This document shows, in pieces, positions 8,358 through 17,548 of a stretch of 64,000 nucleotides of DNA. The DNA comes from Mesorhizobium sp. B2-3-4 (GTDB lineage Bacteria > Pseudomonadota > Alphaproteobacteria > Rhizobiales > Rhizobiaceae). Position 1 is the first letter of the stretch; the number at the start of each line of letters is the position of its first letter. A program made the position numbers and the translations under genes. The DNA lies in contig NZ_VFVY01000030.1 of the NCBI RefSeq assembly GCF_006442315.1, positions 1 through 64,000 of the forward strand, in the 5' to 3' direction. Under the pieces are notes generated by a model that had not been told where the DNA came from, searched no databases, and worked only from the letters and a program-made list of their open reading frames with translations.

Positions 8358-9536
8358 TCAGGCGTCGGCGTCGATGACGGCCAGCGCCGCGTCTATGCCC
8401 TTGCCGACGGCCAGCTTCTGGCCGGCCGCGTTCATGGCGCCGCCAAGCGCCGTCAGGGCCGCGATGGCGTAGATCGGCTGCGCGGTCGGACCCATATGGC
8501 CGATGCGCGTCAGCTTGCCCAAGGTCTCGCCACGGCCGGAAGAGAACACCACGCCGTAACGGGCGCGGGCGGCCGCCCGCATCGCCTTCTCGTCGACGCC
8601 TTCGGGCGTGCGCACCGCCGTGGTGCTGGGCGAGGCTATTCTGTCGCTGGCGGCCCAGATCGACAGACCCATGGCGACGACGCCGGCACGCATGGCCTTG
8701 GCCGTCAGCGCATGGCGCGCCCAGACCGCTTCCGGCCCCTCTGTAAGATAGAGATCCAACGCCACGTCGAGACCGTTCACTTCCGCCACCGAGGGCGTGA
8801 AGGGAAACGGCTTGTCGCGCGACCAGGCGTTCTCCCAGTCGACGATGCTGAGCATGGAAGCTCGCGGCGCCGCCTTGTTGGCCTTCATCTTGGCCCAGGC
8901 CCGTTCGCTGACGCCCATCAGCGTCAGCGCCGGCGGCGCTCCCAGGCATTTGCCGGGGCCGGTAACATAGATGTCGGCCTTGCAGTCTTCCGGATGCGTC
9001 TTCATGCCGCCGAAGGAAGAAACCGCGTCGACGATCAGATAGCCGCCATGCGCCGAGACCAGCGCGCCGATTTCATCGATCGGATTGATGGTGCCCGACG
9101 GCGTGTCGTGGTGACAGACGGAGACGATGGTGATCTCGGGATGCGCCTTCAGCATGGCCGCGACCGCCTGCGGGTCGATCGCCTCGTTATAGGGCACTTC
9201 GATTTCGAGCAGATGCGGCGAATAGCGTTTCGCCCAATAGCCGAAGCCTTTGCCGTAGACGCCGGAGGCGAGGTTCAGCACGACATCATCAGGCGTGATC
9301 AGCGACGCCGCCGCCGCCTCGAGACCCAGCACCGGCTCGCCGTGCAGGATGAGCGGCTTGTTGGAAAGCCGCATCGCCTTTTGCGCCTTGTCGACGACCT
9401 TCTCATAGAAGAGCTGGAAGGCCGGATCGTAGTCGTAGAGTACCGTGCGGGCGAGGCCGCGCAGCACTTCCGCATAGGCATTGACCGGACCCGCGGTCAG
9501 GGTGAGGACCGGATCGGCGTGATCGGAATAGCGCAT
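8358..9536 (-). CDS. ppaT: Pyridoxamine-pyruvate transaminase
   Basis: A 392-residue class V, fold-type I aminotransferase that converts pyridoxamine and pyruvate to pyridoxal and L-alanine. Unusually for the fold, the pyridoxal is a substrate and not a bound cofactor. The lysine of the active site is Lys196 in TGPGKCLGAPP; in the M. loti enzyme, one residue longer as I recall, it is Lys197. The motif DAVSSFGG precedes it. The gene sits between pyridoxal 4-dehydrogenase and 4-pyridoxolactonase, and its product feeds directly into them. The start is fixed by GGAG 9-10 bases upstream of the ATG. Confidence 0.93.
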   Translation of the reverse strand: MRYSDHADPVLTLTAGPVNAYAEVLRGLARTVLYDYDPAFQLFYEKVVDKAQKAMRLSNKPLILHGEPVLGLEAAAASLITPDDVVLNLASGVYGKGFGYWAKRYSPHLLEIEVPYNEAIDPQAVAAMLKAHPEITIVSVCHHDTPSGTINPIDEIGALVSAHGGYLIVDAVSSFGGMKTHPEDCKADIYVTGPGKCLGAPPALTLMGVSERAWAKMKANKAAPRASMLSIVDWENAWSRDKPFPFTPSVAEVNGLDVALDLYLTEGPEAVWARHALTAKAMRAGVVAMGLSIWAASDRIASPSTTAVRTPEGVDEKAMRAAARARYGVVFSSGRGETLGKLTRIGHMGPTAQPIYAIAALTALGGAMNAAGQKLAVGKGIDAALAVIDADA

Positions 9537-9560
9537 CGTCTTGATCTCCGGATTGGCGGC

Positions 9561-10367
9561 TCAGCCGTAGAACTGGGTGCCGGTCTTGTAGGTCTTGAAG
9601 TTGTCCATGTCGTGCGAGTACATCAGCTCGGCGCCATGATCCTCGGCGAGTTTCTTCACCTTGCGCATCGAATTGACGCCGGCGACCGGGTCGATGTGGA
9701 AGGCAGCCTGGCAGAGCGTTTCCAGGCTCTTCTGCGTGTAGGCCGCATCGATGGTGAACATGATCGGCTTGCGCTTGGGGAACTCGACCAGCAGGCTGTA
9801 GTGGCCGATCGAATGGCCTGGTGTCGAGATCAGCTTGACGCCCTTGGCGAGATCGACGTCACCGTCGATGCCCTCGAAAGTCGAGTTGGCGCGCGTCGTT
9901 CCTGCCAAAAGCTGGGCGGTCGCGCCGCGCGCTTCCGCCGCCTCGGCCGAAAAACTCAGATCCGAATAGCCGAGATGTTCGAAGGGCTGCGGATCGCAGG
10001 CCTGCGGCACCTCGGAGCGGTGGCAAATCTTCTTGGCGTGCGGGAAATATTTGTTGCCGCCGCAATGGTCGAAATGGAAATGCGAGTTGACGACGACGTC
10101 GATGTCCTTCGGCTCGAGCCCGAGCAGGCCGAGCGCGCCCGGAATGGTCTGGTGCTTTTCCTGGATCGGCTTCTCGAATGGCAGCACCTTCATGACGTGG
10201 TCGTAGTCGTAGCCGGTGTCGATGAGGAAGCGGCCCTCGGCATGCTCGATCAGGATGGAATAGACGGGGAAACGCACCTCGCCGCCCGGGCCGCGATTCC
10301 AGAAGACATGATAGCCGTCGAGGACGAGCGAGCCGCCGTCGAGCAGGTAGACCTTGGTATCCGACAT
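9561..10367 (-). CDS. 4-pyridoxolactonase
   Basis: A 268-residue metallo-beta-lactamase-fold lactonase that opens 4-pyridoxolactone to 4-pyridoxic acid. The di-zinc ligands are all visible: His96, His98, Asp100 and His101 in SHFHFDH, then His185 (TPGHSIGH), Asp207 and His252. This pattern matches the characterised M. loti enzyme position by position, as I remember it. A textbook AGGAGG site precedes the ATG. It lies between the BMP-type ABC permease gene and the transaminase, so uptake and the first catabolic steps are probably co-expressed. Confidence 0.95.
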   Translation of the reverse strand: MSDTKVYLLDGGSLVLDGYHVFWNRGPGGEVRFPVYSILIEHAEGRFLIDTGYDYDHVMKVLPFEKPIQEKHQTIPGALGLLGLEPKDIDVVVNSHFHFDHCGGNKYFPHAKKICHRSEVPQACDPQPFEHLGYSDLSFSAEAAEARGATAQLLAGTTRANSTFEGIDGDVDLAKGVKLISTPGHSIGHYSLLVEFPKRKPIMFTIDAAYTQKSLETLCQAAFHIDPVAGVNSMRKVKKLAEDHGAELMYSHDMDNFKTYKTGTQFYG

Positions 10368-10412
10368 TGTTGCCTCCTGTTTGGCGCGGGTCCCACCGCG
10401 CTTTCGTTATCT

Positions 10413-11348
10413 TCAGCGCGCGCCGCGCTCGTATGGAATGCCGAGTGCCGCAGGCAGGCTCGCCCGCCGCCCGAACAGTACCAGCATGATCATCACCGCC
10501 AGGAACGGCAGCATCTGGATGATGTCGGTCGGGATGTTGATGCCCGCCACCTGCATGGCCGTGGTCAGCGACAGGCAGACACCGAACAGAAGCGCCCCGA
10601 ACAGCACCCAGACCGGACGTCCGCGCGCCAGCATGGCGAGCACGATGCCGAGGAAGCCTGCGCCGTTGGTGATAAAGGGAATGAACAGGCCCGCCCCGAC
10701 ATTGGCAAGGTAGGCGCCGCCGAGCCCGGCCAGCGCGCCGGTCGACAGCACAGCGATGGTGCGGGTCCTGACGACGTCGATGCCGGCGACATCGAGCGCG
10801 GCCGGCTTGTCGCCGGCGGCCTGCAGATTGAGGCCGAGCTGCGTGCGCCGGTAGAGATAGCTCATGGCGAAGACCAGCGCGACCGCCAGATAGACGATCA
10901 GATGGTGCTTGAAGAAGGCCGGGCCGATCACCGGAATGTCGGACAGCAGCGGAATGACGGTCGCGTCCGCCGCCGGCAGGCGCGGATAGCTGCGTGAAAA
11001 TTGGAAATGGTGAAGCAGGGCCGTCAGGCCTTCGAGCCCGAGCGTCAGCGCGATGCCGATGACGATCTGGTTCAGCCCGATGCGCACGCAAAGCAGCGCC
11101 ATGATGAGGGCCACCGCGACGCCGCCGGCAGCCCCCGTGAGAAAGCCAAGCCACAGCGACCCCGAATAGAAAGCGCCGACGAAGCCGAGATAGGCGCCGG
11201 CCAGCATCATGCCCTCGATGCCGATGTTGAGCACGCCGGCCTTTTCCGACATCTGCTCGCCGAGCCCGGCAAGCAGCAGCGGAATGGCGGCGGTGACGGC
11301 GCCGAACAGAAGCGCGCTGAGAAAGACTTCGCTGAAGAGCCCGGTCAT
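10413..11348 (-). CDS. ABC transporter permease, BMP/nucleoside-type, subunit 2
   Basis: A 311-residue inner-membrane permease of the branched-chain amino acid/simple sugar class, with about eight or nine hydrophobic helices and the characteristic segment VLNIGIEGMMLAGAY near residue 40. It starts 3 bases after the stop of the partner permease. With that permease, the double ATPase and the BMP-type binding protein it forms a full importer. Such systems usually take up nucleosides. Here the genes run straight into 4-pyridoxolactonase, the transaminase and pyridoxal dehydrogenase, so a B6 vitamer is a reasonable candidate substrate. That is inference from position only. Confidence 0.85.
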   Translation of the reverse strand: MTGLFSEVFLSALLFGAVTAAIPLLLAGLGEQMSEKAGVLNIGIEGMMLAGAYLGFVGAFYSGSLWLGFLTGAAGGVAVALIMALLCVRIGLNQIVIGIALTLGLEGLTALLHHFQFSRSYPRLPAADATVIPLLSDIPVIGPAFFKHHLIVYLAVALVFAMSYLYRRTQLGLNLQAAGDKPAALDVAGIDVVRTRTIAVLSTGALAGLGGAYLANVGAGLFIPFITNGAGFLGIVLAMLARGRPVWVLFGALLFGVCLSLTTAMQVAGINIPTDIIQMLPFLAVMIMLVLFGRRASLPAALGIPYERGAR

Positions 11349-11351
11349 GTC

Positions 11352-12449
11352 TCAGGCCTTTCTCGACTGATGATAGCGGTGGTCGACATACTCGGCCAAG
11401 GCGAGCACGATCAGCACGATGGAGACCAGCACCAGGGTGAAGTGATTGGGCACGCCAAGCCGCCGTGCGGCACTCTCGCCGCCGATCGACAGCACCGAGA
11501 GCAGGAAGACGAAGCCGATGGCGGCAAAGCCGTTCATGCGCGCCAGGAACACTGCGGGGATGACCGCCAGCCCGTAGGCCGGGTTCCAGTCGGCGCGGAC
11601 ATTGCCCTGCACGCCGATGATGTCGACCGCGCCCGCGAGCCCCGCGAGGCCGGCGGAGATGGCGAAGACGGCAATAGTCAGCCCGGGCACACCCAGCCCC
11701 GCATGAACCGCCGCGCGCGGATTGGCGCCGACGATCCGCAATTTCAATCCGAAGGCCGTGCGCGTCATCACCAGATGCACGATGACGATGGCCGCCAGGC
11801 CAAGCAGAAGACCGCTGGTGATGGTGGTTTCGAACAGGCGCGGCAACCGGTCTTCCACCGGCAGGGTGCGGGTCTGCGGCACGGTCGTGCCGGGATCGCG
11901 AAACACCAGCTTGACCAGTACATTGGCGAGCGACGTGCCAAGGAAGGTCATCATCAGCGTGGTGATGATCTCGTTGACGCCCTGATAGGCGCGTAGCAGC
12001 GCCGGCACCAGCGACCAGACCATGGCCACCACCATGGCGATCAGGAATGAACAGACCAGCGCGAGCCAGGCCGGCATGATCTCGACCAAGACGGGAGCGC
12101 TGGCCGCTGCCGTGACCGCGCCGAGCAGGAACTGGCCGTCTCCGCCCAGGTTCCACATGCCGGCGCGGAAGGCCACGATCAGGCCGGCAGCGAGGAACAG
12201 CAGCGGCGCCATGCGCGTCAGCGTCTGCTGGATACCGAGCGGCGAGAACAACCCCTTCTCCAGCACGTAGCCATAGTAGGCGAGCGGGTCGACACCGACG
12301 GCAAGCAGGATGCAGCCGGCAATGACGAGAGCGGCAAGAATCGGTCCGATCGTCATCAGCAGCCGGTGCAATATGTCGCGGCGCGAGGCGGTGCTGCTCG
12401 TAGCGTCGAGTGCGGTGGCGCCGGCGGCGGGTGCGGTGTCGATGCTCAT
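11352..12449 (-). CDS. ABC transporter permease, BMP/nucleoside-type, subunit 1
   Basis: A 365-residue permease with a charged N-terminal tail and then about nine membrane helices. It includes the family segment AGMWNLGGDGQFLLGA and the GVNEIITTLMM motif. The ATG at 12449 overlaps the stop of the ATPase gene by four bases (ATGA), showing translational coupling; a frame starting further upstream lies within the ATPase gene and is rejected. It pairs with the downstream permease to form the channel of the importer. Substrate as discussed for the binding protein. Confidence 0.87.
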   Translation of the reverse strand: MSIDTAPAAGATALDATSSTASRRDILHRLLMTIGPILAALVIAGCILLAVGVDPLAYYGYVLEKGLFSPLGIQQTLTRMAPLLFLAAGLIVAFRAGMWNLGGDGQFLLGAVTAAASAPVLVEIMPAWLALVCSFLIAMVVAMVWSLVPALLRAYQGVNEIITTLMMTFLGTSLANVLVKLVFRDPGTTVPQTRTLPVEDRLPRLFETTITSGLLLGLAAIVIVHLVMTRTAFGLKLRIVGANPRAAVHAGLGVPGLTIAVFAISAGLAGLAGAVDIIGVQGNVRADWNPAYGLAVIPAVFLARMNGFAAIGFVFLLSVLSIGGESAARRLGVPNHFTLVLVSIVLIVLALAEYVDHRYHQSRKA

Positions 12450-14014
12450 GCGGCAAGTCCGATCATCAGGCGGCCGACCTTGGTGCGGGCGTCGTCGGCA
12501 TTGGCGACGGTGCCGACCAGCGCGCCATTGGCGATCACCGCGATACGGTCGCACATGCTGAGCAGTTCCTCGAGGTCGGTGGAGATCAGGAGCACGGCGA
12601 GGCCGCGCGCGGCGGTGTCGCGGATGCGCTGGCGCGAGGCCAGCGTGTTGGCGAGATCGAGCCCGTAGGTCGGCTTATTGAAGATCACCACCTTGGCGCC
12701 TTCTGCCAGTTCGCGCGCCAGAAGCACCTTCTGGATGTTGCCGCCCGAGAGTCGCGCCACCGGTGTCTTCAGGCTCGGCGTGCGCACATCGTATTCGCGC
12801 ACCAGTTCCGCCGCACGTCTGTCGATCTCGGCGCGCTGCTCGACGCCGCCGCGCCAGAACGGCGCCGCGCCGACCTGCTTGAGGAAGAAATTGATCGAGA
12901 CCGGGAACGTGCCGACGGTGCCTTCGCCCAACCGGTCGTCGGTCAGATAGCGCAGCCCGCGCTGGCGGCGCTCACCGACACTCAGCCCTTCAATGGCGGT
13001 GCCCTCCAGCCGTACGGACCCGCCGGTCGCCACGCGCTGGCCGGCCAATGCCTCGGCCAACTGCTTCTGGCCGTTGCCGTCGATGCCGGCGATGCCCAGT
13101 ATCTCGCCAGGACGGATCTCGAAGGAGATCGACGACAGGCCAGGCGCATTGTCGGTCGGTGCGACCGCGAGATCGGCGACCTGAAGCAGCGGTGCGGCTT
13201 CGGCACGGACCGTGCGGATGGGGCGCTCGACCGCCTCAGGGTCGTCCCTCTGCTTGCCGAACATCAACTCCACGATCTCGGAAATGATCTCTTGTTCGCC
13301 GAGCGCGCGAAACCGCTCGGGCGGTATTTCGCCGACCTTGCGGCCGAGCTTCAGGACCGAGATGCGGTCACCGAACGTCGCCGCCTCCTTGAGCTTGTGG
13401 GTGATGAAGACGATCGCCAATCCTTGCTCGACGAGGCGCCGCATCAGCGCGCCAAGTTCCTCGATGCCCTTCGGTGTCAGCATCGAGGTGGATTCATCGA
13501 GGATCAGCAGGCGGCTGTTGCGCACCATGGCGCGCAGGATTTCGACCTGCTGCTGCTCGCCCAGCGAAAGTTCGGAAACCTTGGCATGCAGTTTCACCGT
13601 GATGCCGAGGCTGCGGGTGATCTCGGCAACGCGGGCCTCGAGCTCTTCGGTCCGGGGACGCTGCCACCACGGCCCGCCGAGAAGCAGGTTCTCGGCCACC
13701 GTCAGCGTCGGCACCAGCATCATGTGCTGGAACACCGTTCCAATGCCGAGCGCCAGCGCATGGCGCGGCGAGGTGATCGGCGTCGGCTTGCCGTCGACGA
13801 GGATGCGCCCCTCGTCCGGCTGCTGCAGGCCAGACAGCATGCCGATCAGAGTGGATTTTCCCGCGCCGTTCTCGCCGAGCAGCACATGCACCTCGCCGGG
13901 GCGGATCGACAGGTCGATGCCGTCATTGGCGACGATGCCGGGAAAGCGTTTGGTCACGCCTTCGAGCGCGACGATGTCGCTGATATCGACGGGCGATGGA
14001 GAAAGACTGCTCAT
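12446..14014 (-). CDS. ABC transporter double ATP-binding protein, BMP/nucleoside-type
   Basis: A 522-residue protein with two nucleotide-binding domains in tandem. The N-terminal domain is canonical: Walker A GENGAGKST, signature LSLGEQQQ, Walker B LLILDEST. The C-terminal domain has a degenerate Walker A (GIDGNGQKQ) but an intact LSGGN signature. Its Walker B region reads VVIFNKPTYGLD, where related proteins usually have an Ala-Gln or Glu before Pro-Thr. Domain asymmetry is normal in this family. The gene follows the binding protein by about 80 bases and overlaps the next permease by four bases. It powers the importer encoded at 10413-15121. Confidence 0.9.
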   Translation of the reverse strand: MSSLSPSPVDISDIVALEGVTKRFPGIVANDGIDLSIRPGEVHVLLGENGAGKSTLIGMLSGLQQPDEGRILVDGKPTPITSPRHALALGIGTVFQHMMLVPTLTVAENLLLGGPWWQRPRTEELEARVAEITRSLGITVKLHAKVSELSLGEQQQVEILRAMVRNSRLLILDESTSMLTPKGIEELGALMRRLVEQGLAIVFITHKLKEAATFGDRISVLKLGRKVGEIPPERFRALGEQEIISEIVELMFGKQRDDPEAVERPIRTVRAEAAPLLQVADLAVAPTDNAPGLSSISFEIRPGEILGIAGIDGNGQKQLAEALAGQRVATGGSVRLEGTAIEGLSVGERRQRGLRYLTDDRLGEGTVGTFPVSINFFLKQVGAAPFWRGGVEQRAEIDRRAAELVREYDVRTPSLKTPVARLSGGNIQKVLLARELAEGAKVVIFNKPTYGLDLANTLASRQRIRDTAARGLAVLLISTDLEELLSMCDRIAVIANGALVGTVANADDARTKVGRLMIGLAA

Positions 14015-14092
14015 GAAAGCCCAGCACTGAAAAACGGAAAAATACCCGGAGGGACGAATAATCGTCCCTCCGGCAGTCGACTTCAGGTCGCC

Positions 14093-15121
14093 TTACTGGG
14101 CGACGCTGGTCATCAGCGCCCTGACGGCGGCGGCGTCATAGACCGGTTCGACCTTGATCTTGCCGGAAATGACGTCCTCGCGCAGCGCCTGGATTTCACC
14201 CCAGACCTTGTCCGGGATGGCGGCGGTCTTCAGCAACTGCACGGAATCGTCCTTGAGGCCGATCGCGTAGTGCTTGGTGCCGAACGTGTCGGCCTTGATG
14301 TCGGCGATCATCGCCGCGTAGACCGGCTCGATGTTCCAAACCACCGACGACAGCAGGAAGCCCTTGTCGATCGGCGACTTGTCGCCGATGACGTCGATGA
14401 AATAGACCTTGCCGCCATCGGCCGCCTTGGTCGTTTCCACCGCCTGCAGCATGCCGAAGCTGGAGCCGTTGCCCTGGCCGAAGATGATGTCGGCGCCGGA
14501 CGCGATCACGCTTTCGGTGACGCGCTTGCCGCCGGCGGCGTCACTATAGGCGGCCGGTCCGATCACCGCATAGGTGATCTTGACGTCCGGGTTCTCGGCT
14601 TTCACGCCCTGCGCGAACGCCGCCGACTGCGAGTTCCATGACGGGGGTTCGCCCGACACGACGATGCCGACCGACTTCGAGCGCGACATCTTGGCGGCGA
14701 GACGGCCGGCCAGATATGCGCCCTGGTGGCCGCTCAGCGTGTAGTCCGCGACGAGGCCCTTCTCCAGCCCGTTCGGCGTATCGACGATCGCCACCGGAAC
14801 CTTCAATTCCTTGGCGATTTCAGGCGCCGAGGTGTTGTAGCCGCTGGCATGCGCGATCAGCAGGCTGGCGCCGTCGGACGCAAGCTCGCGCAGCGTCGGA
14901 CGGACATCGCCGTAGCCGAGGCCCTGGGCCACGACCACCTCGACGCCGGCCGCTTTTCCGGCTGCCTTGGCGGCGTCGATGCCTTGTTGGTTCCAGCCGT
15001 AATCCGTGCCTTCTTCGGGCGTCAGGATGGCGATCGACTTGACTTCGCCGGCAAGTGCGCCGCCCATCAAGACGCCGCACAGTACAAATGCACTCACACT
15101 GCTCTTCAGAATCTTAAACAT
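14093..15121 (-). CDS. BMP-family ABC transporter substrate-binding protein
   Basis: A 342-residue periplasmic binding protein of the basic membrane protein (Bmp/Med) family, whose known members bind nucleosides. A Sec signal peptide occupies about residues 1-24 (MFKILKSSVSAFVLCG...ALAG). The mature protein begins near EVKSIAIL and contains GTDYGWNQQG and LAGRLAAKMS typical of the family. The ATG at 15121 has a GAGAGGG site; an upstream frame start is less likely. It is the first gene of the minus-strand transport and catabolism unit that ends with pyridoxal 4-dehydrogenase. A B6 vitamer is the natural candidate ligand from context, but no direct evidence is in the sequence. Confidence 0.88.
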   Translation of the reverse strand: MFKILKSSVSAFVLCGVLMGGALAGEVKSIAILTPEEGTDYGWNQQGIDAAKAAGKAAGVEVVVAQGLGYGDVRPTLRELASDGASLLIAHASGYNTSAPEIAKELKVPVAIVDTPNGLEKGLVADYTLSGHQGAYLAGRLAAKMSRSKSVGIVVSGEPPSWNSQSAAFAQGVKAENPDVKITYAVIGPAAYSDAAGGKRVTESVIASGADIIFGQGNGSSFGMLQAVETTKAADGGKVYFIDVIGDKSPIDKGFLLSSVVWNIEPVYAAMIADIKADTFGTKHYAIGLKDDSVQLLKTAAIPDKVWGEIQALREDVISGKIKVEPVYDAAAVRALMTSVAQ

Positions 15122-15222
15122 TTTACCCTCTCTGTTTGATTTTCCAATCAATATTCTTATTGTTATTGCGCCGAAGCGAGATAGACTGCCTGAGCAAATT
15201 TTACCCTTGGAGCTCAGGCAAA

Positions 15223-15648
15223 GTGAAAATCCGTTATGTCCTCCCCGTGATGCTGGCGTTCACATCGTTCGCCAACGCGGTAGAGTTGCACCAGGTGATT
15301 GTCCGCAAGGGCACCGACGGTCTCGACATGGTGCCGTTGACGATTTCGAATGCGGGCAAGCAAGGCGTTTCCTGCAACGCCGACTTTGCCCACTGGTATT
15401 CAGAAGGGATCGCAACGATAGAGCCGGGCAAGAGCGCTCGTGTCGAACTCTGGTTCGATCGCAAGACCGGCACTTTCACCCTACTCAACGACAAGCGCGA
15501 GAACCTGCCGGTCGAGCGGCTTTGGTGCGGCCTCTCCGGCCGCGCATATGCCACCCGCGTGCAGATCACGCTCGACCGGACGGATGCCGCCAAGGGCGAA
15601 CGCGCGGTGTCCTGCGGCATGGAGCAGGACACCTTGGCGTGCCGGTAG
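15223..15648 (+). CDS. Small secreted protein of unknown function
   Basis: A 141-residue protein that I do not recognise. The GTG at 15223 starts a clear signal peptide (KIRYVLPVMLAFTSFANA, then VELHQV), whereas a longer frame from 15136 would bury it. The mature part is small, has four cysteines (two near the middle and two close to the C-terminus) and is probably a beta-rich periplasmic protein. It is the only plus-strand gene within the B6 region between 7572 and 25014. It stands between the BMP-type binding protein and the NMT1-like transporter, and converges with the latter. A role in the pathway cannot be claimed. Confidence 0.65.
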   Translation: MKIRYVLPVMLAFTSFANAVELHQVIVRKGTDGLDMVPLTISNAGKQGVSCNADFAHWYSEGIATIEPGKSARVELWFDRKTGTFTLLNDKRENLPVERLWCGLSGRAYATRVQITLDRTDAAKGERAVSCGMEQDTLACR

Positions 15649-15683
15649 GCGCTCATTGATCCGTCCGCCAGCGACATCGGCCC

Positions 15684-16694
15684 TTATTCCTTGGCCAGGA
15701 ACTTGTCGCTGAAGACGTCGTCGGCCGACAGCGCCGCCTTGAGCACGCCCTGGTCGGTGAGCGTCTTGAGGGTTGCTTCCCACTGCGTCTTCGTCATCCA
15801 GCCGAGGCCATGCTCCTTGGTGTCGGCGCTGGTGAAGGTCGAGGCGATATCGGCGTTGATCTGCGCCAGCAGCACATCCTTCTTGTCGGCATAGCCAGGT
15901 GCGGCCTTTGCCGTGATCTCGGCGGCTTCCTCAGGATGGGCAACGACATAGTCGAAGGCTTCCCGATACGCCTTGACGAAGCGGGCAACGACGTCCGGCT
16001 TGTCCTTGATCATCTTCTCCGAGGTGAACAGGCCTGAGCCATAGGCCTGCCAGCCATGGTCGGCGCCCATCATGATGCTGAGCGAGCCGGGGCCGCCGGC
16101 CTTGGCTTCCAGCTCAGGCACCTCGGCGTCGACATAGCCAACCACCGTCTGCACCCGCCCCAGAAGCAGATAGCTTTCATAGGGCGGCGAAACGCTGTTC
16201 AGCGTCATGTCCTTTTCGGTCAGACCGTTGGCGGCCAGGAAGCCCTTGAAGAAGATGTAGGTTGAACCAGCCGGATGAATGCCGATGGTCAGGCCCTTGA
16301 GGTCGGCGGGCTTTTCGAGTTTCACCGTCTTGGCGAGCGAGATGATGGCCAGCGGCGAGTGCTGGTTGACGGCGGCCACCGCCACCACCGGAACGTTCTG
16401 CGAGCGCGCGACGGCGAGTGTCGGAAGATCGCCGAAGCCGAAATCGGCGTTCTCGTTGCCGACCAGCCTCATGGCATCCGGCGAGCCCGAACCCTTGCGG
16501 ATTTCGGCGACGTCGATGTCGTTCTTGGCGAAGAAGCCTTTTTCCTTGCCGACGAAGAACATGGCGTGGTTGCCGCGCACCACCCAGTCGAGCTGGACAT
16601 TGACCTTGTCCGCCGCCAGCGCCGCGGTCGAGAAGCCAAGCGCGCCGGCGAAGGCCGCTAGCGTGGCTACCTTGATGAGTGAGCGTCTCAGCAT
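15684..16694 (-). CDS. NMT1/THI5-like ABC transporter substrate-binding protein
   Basis: A 336-residue periplasmic binding protein with a signal peptide ending near STAALAADK. The mature protein begins VNVQLDWVVRGNHAMF, the typical opening of the SsuA/ThiY/NMT1 family, followed by GKEKGFFAKNDIDV. Family members bind sulfonates, nitrate or pyrimidine precursors of thiamine. It is the last gene of an operon that also encodes 4-pyridoxate dehydrogenase, the FHMPC dehydrogenase, a permease and an ATPase. A B6 vitamer or a pyridine carboxylate is therefore the likely ligand. Family is certain; ligand is inferred. Confidence 0.88.
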   Translation of the reverse strand: MLRRSLIKVATLAAFAGALGFSTAALAADKVNVQLDWVVRGNHAMFFVGKEKGFFAKNDIDVAEIRKGSGSPDAMRLVGNENADFGFGDLPTLAVARSQNVPVVAVAAVNQHSPLAIISLAKTVKLEKPADLKGLTIGIHPAGSTYIFFKGFLAANGLTEKDMTLNSVSPPYESYLLLGRVQTVVGYVDAEVPELEAKAGGPGSLSIMMGADHGWQAYGSGLFTSEKMIKDKPDVVARFVKAYREAFDYVVAHPEEAAEITAKAAPGYADKKDVLLAQINADIASTFTSADTKEHGLGWMTKTQWEATLKTLTDQGVLKAALSADDVFSDKFLAKE

Positions 16695-16732
16695 TTTTGT
16701 TCCCTTTTATTGGCTTGGTTGATCGAGAGGCC

Positions 16733-17548
16733 CTAGGCCTGGCTGAATTTGGGCGCCCATGGCACCACGATGCGTTCGAGAATTTCGGCTGCGTAGTAGA
16801 AGGCGATGCCGAGCACGGAGACGAGCAGCAGGGCCGCGAAGACCAGCGCGGTGTCGAGCTGGGTCGAGGCGAACTGGATGACGTAGCCGAGCCCGTCCGA
16901 GGCGCCCGCGAATTCGCCGACGATGGCGCCGATGACGCTCAGCGTGGCCGCGATCTTGGTTCCCGCCATCAGGTTCGGCAGCGAATGCGGGACGCGGATC
17001 CTGAACAGGATTTGCGTCGGGCTGGCGCCGACCGAATTCATCAGCGACAAGAGCGAGCGATCGACCGATTGCATGCCGGCCAGCATCGACAATGTCACCG
17101 GGAAGAAGGCGATGACCAGGATCAGGCCGATCTTGGGCGCGAGCCCATAGCCGAACCAGAGGATGAAGATCGGCGCCAGCGCCACCTTCGGCACGTTCTG
17201 GAACAGCACCACCAGCGGGTAGAGCGCCCGGCCCAGCCAGTCGAAGCGCACGATGACCAGCGCGATGGCGACGCCGACCACGACGGAGACGAGGAAACCG
17301 AACAAAATCTCGCCCGCCGTCACCAGTGTCGCCTGCATCAGCGTCGCCCATTGCGCGACCAGCGACTGCGCGATCTCGGACGGGGCGGGAATGATGAAGG
17401 CGGAAATGGCGAAAATCCGCACCACCGCTTCCCAGGCCGCGATCGTTGCCAGCAGCAGAATGACCGCCGGAAGCCAGCTGCTCGTCGCGGCGGCCCAGTT
17501 CGAGGCAAGCCGCGGCTCTGAGAGATTGGTGAAGGGTTGATCGCTCAC
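16733..17548 (-). CDS. ABC transporter permease, SsuC/ThiX type
   Basis: A 271-residue inner-membrane permease with six predicted helices and the coupling motif typical of the class (ASPTQILFRIRVPHSLPNLM around residues 170-190). It starts with GTG at 17548, overlapping the stop of the ATPase gene by four bases. The binding protein gene follows after about 40 bases. Together they encode a nitrate/sulfonate/pyrimidine-type importer, here physically tied to genes for 4-pyridoxate oxidation. Confidence 0.9.
   Translation of the reverse strand: MSDQPFTNLSEPRLASNWAAATSSWLPAVILLLATIAAWEAVVRIFAISAFIIPAPSEIAQSLVAQWATLMQATLVTAGEILFGFLVSVVVGVAIALVIVRFDWLGRALYPLVVLFQNVPKVALAPIFILWFGYGLAPKIGLILVIAFFPVTLSMLAGMQSVDRSLLSLMNSVGASPTQILFRIRVPHSLPNLMAGTKIAATLSVIGAIVGEFAGASDGLGYVIQFASTQLDTALVFAALLLVSVLGIAFYYAAEILERIVVPWAPKFSQA

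Noticed and set aside
8496..10997. Very long plus-strand open frame (833 codons) opposite the transaminase, lactonase and permease genes
   Set aside because: It is antisense to three well-identified genes. Its protein is Arg/Asp/His/Gln-rich with no family pattern, the usual mirror frame of GC-rich coding DNA.
9859..12456. Long minus-strand frame of 865 codons
   Set aside because: It runs in a shifted frame across the lactonase and two permease genes, and its sequence is low-complexity Arg/His/Pro.
12410..14641. Plus-strand frame of 743 codons
   Set aside because: Antisense to the double ATPase and BMP binding protein genes, with no recognisable domain.
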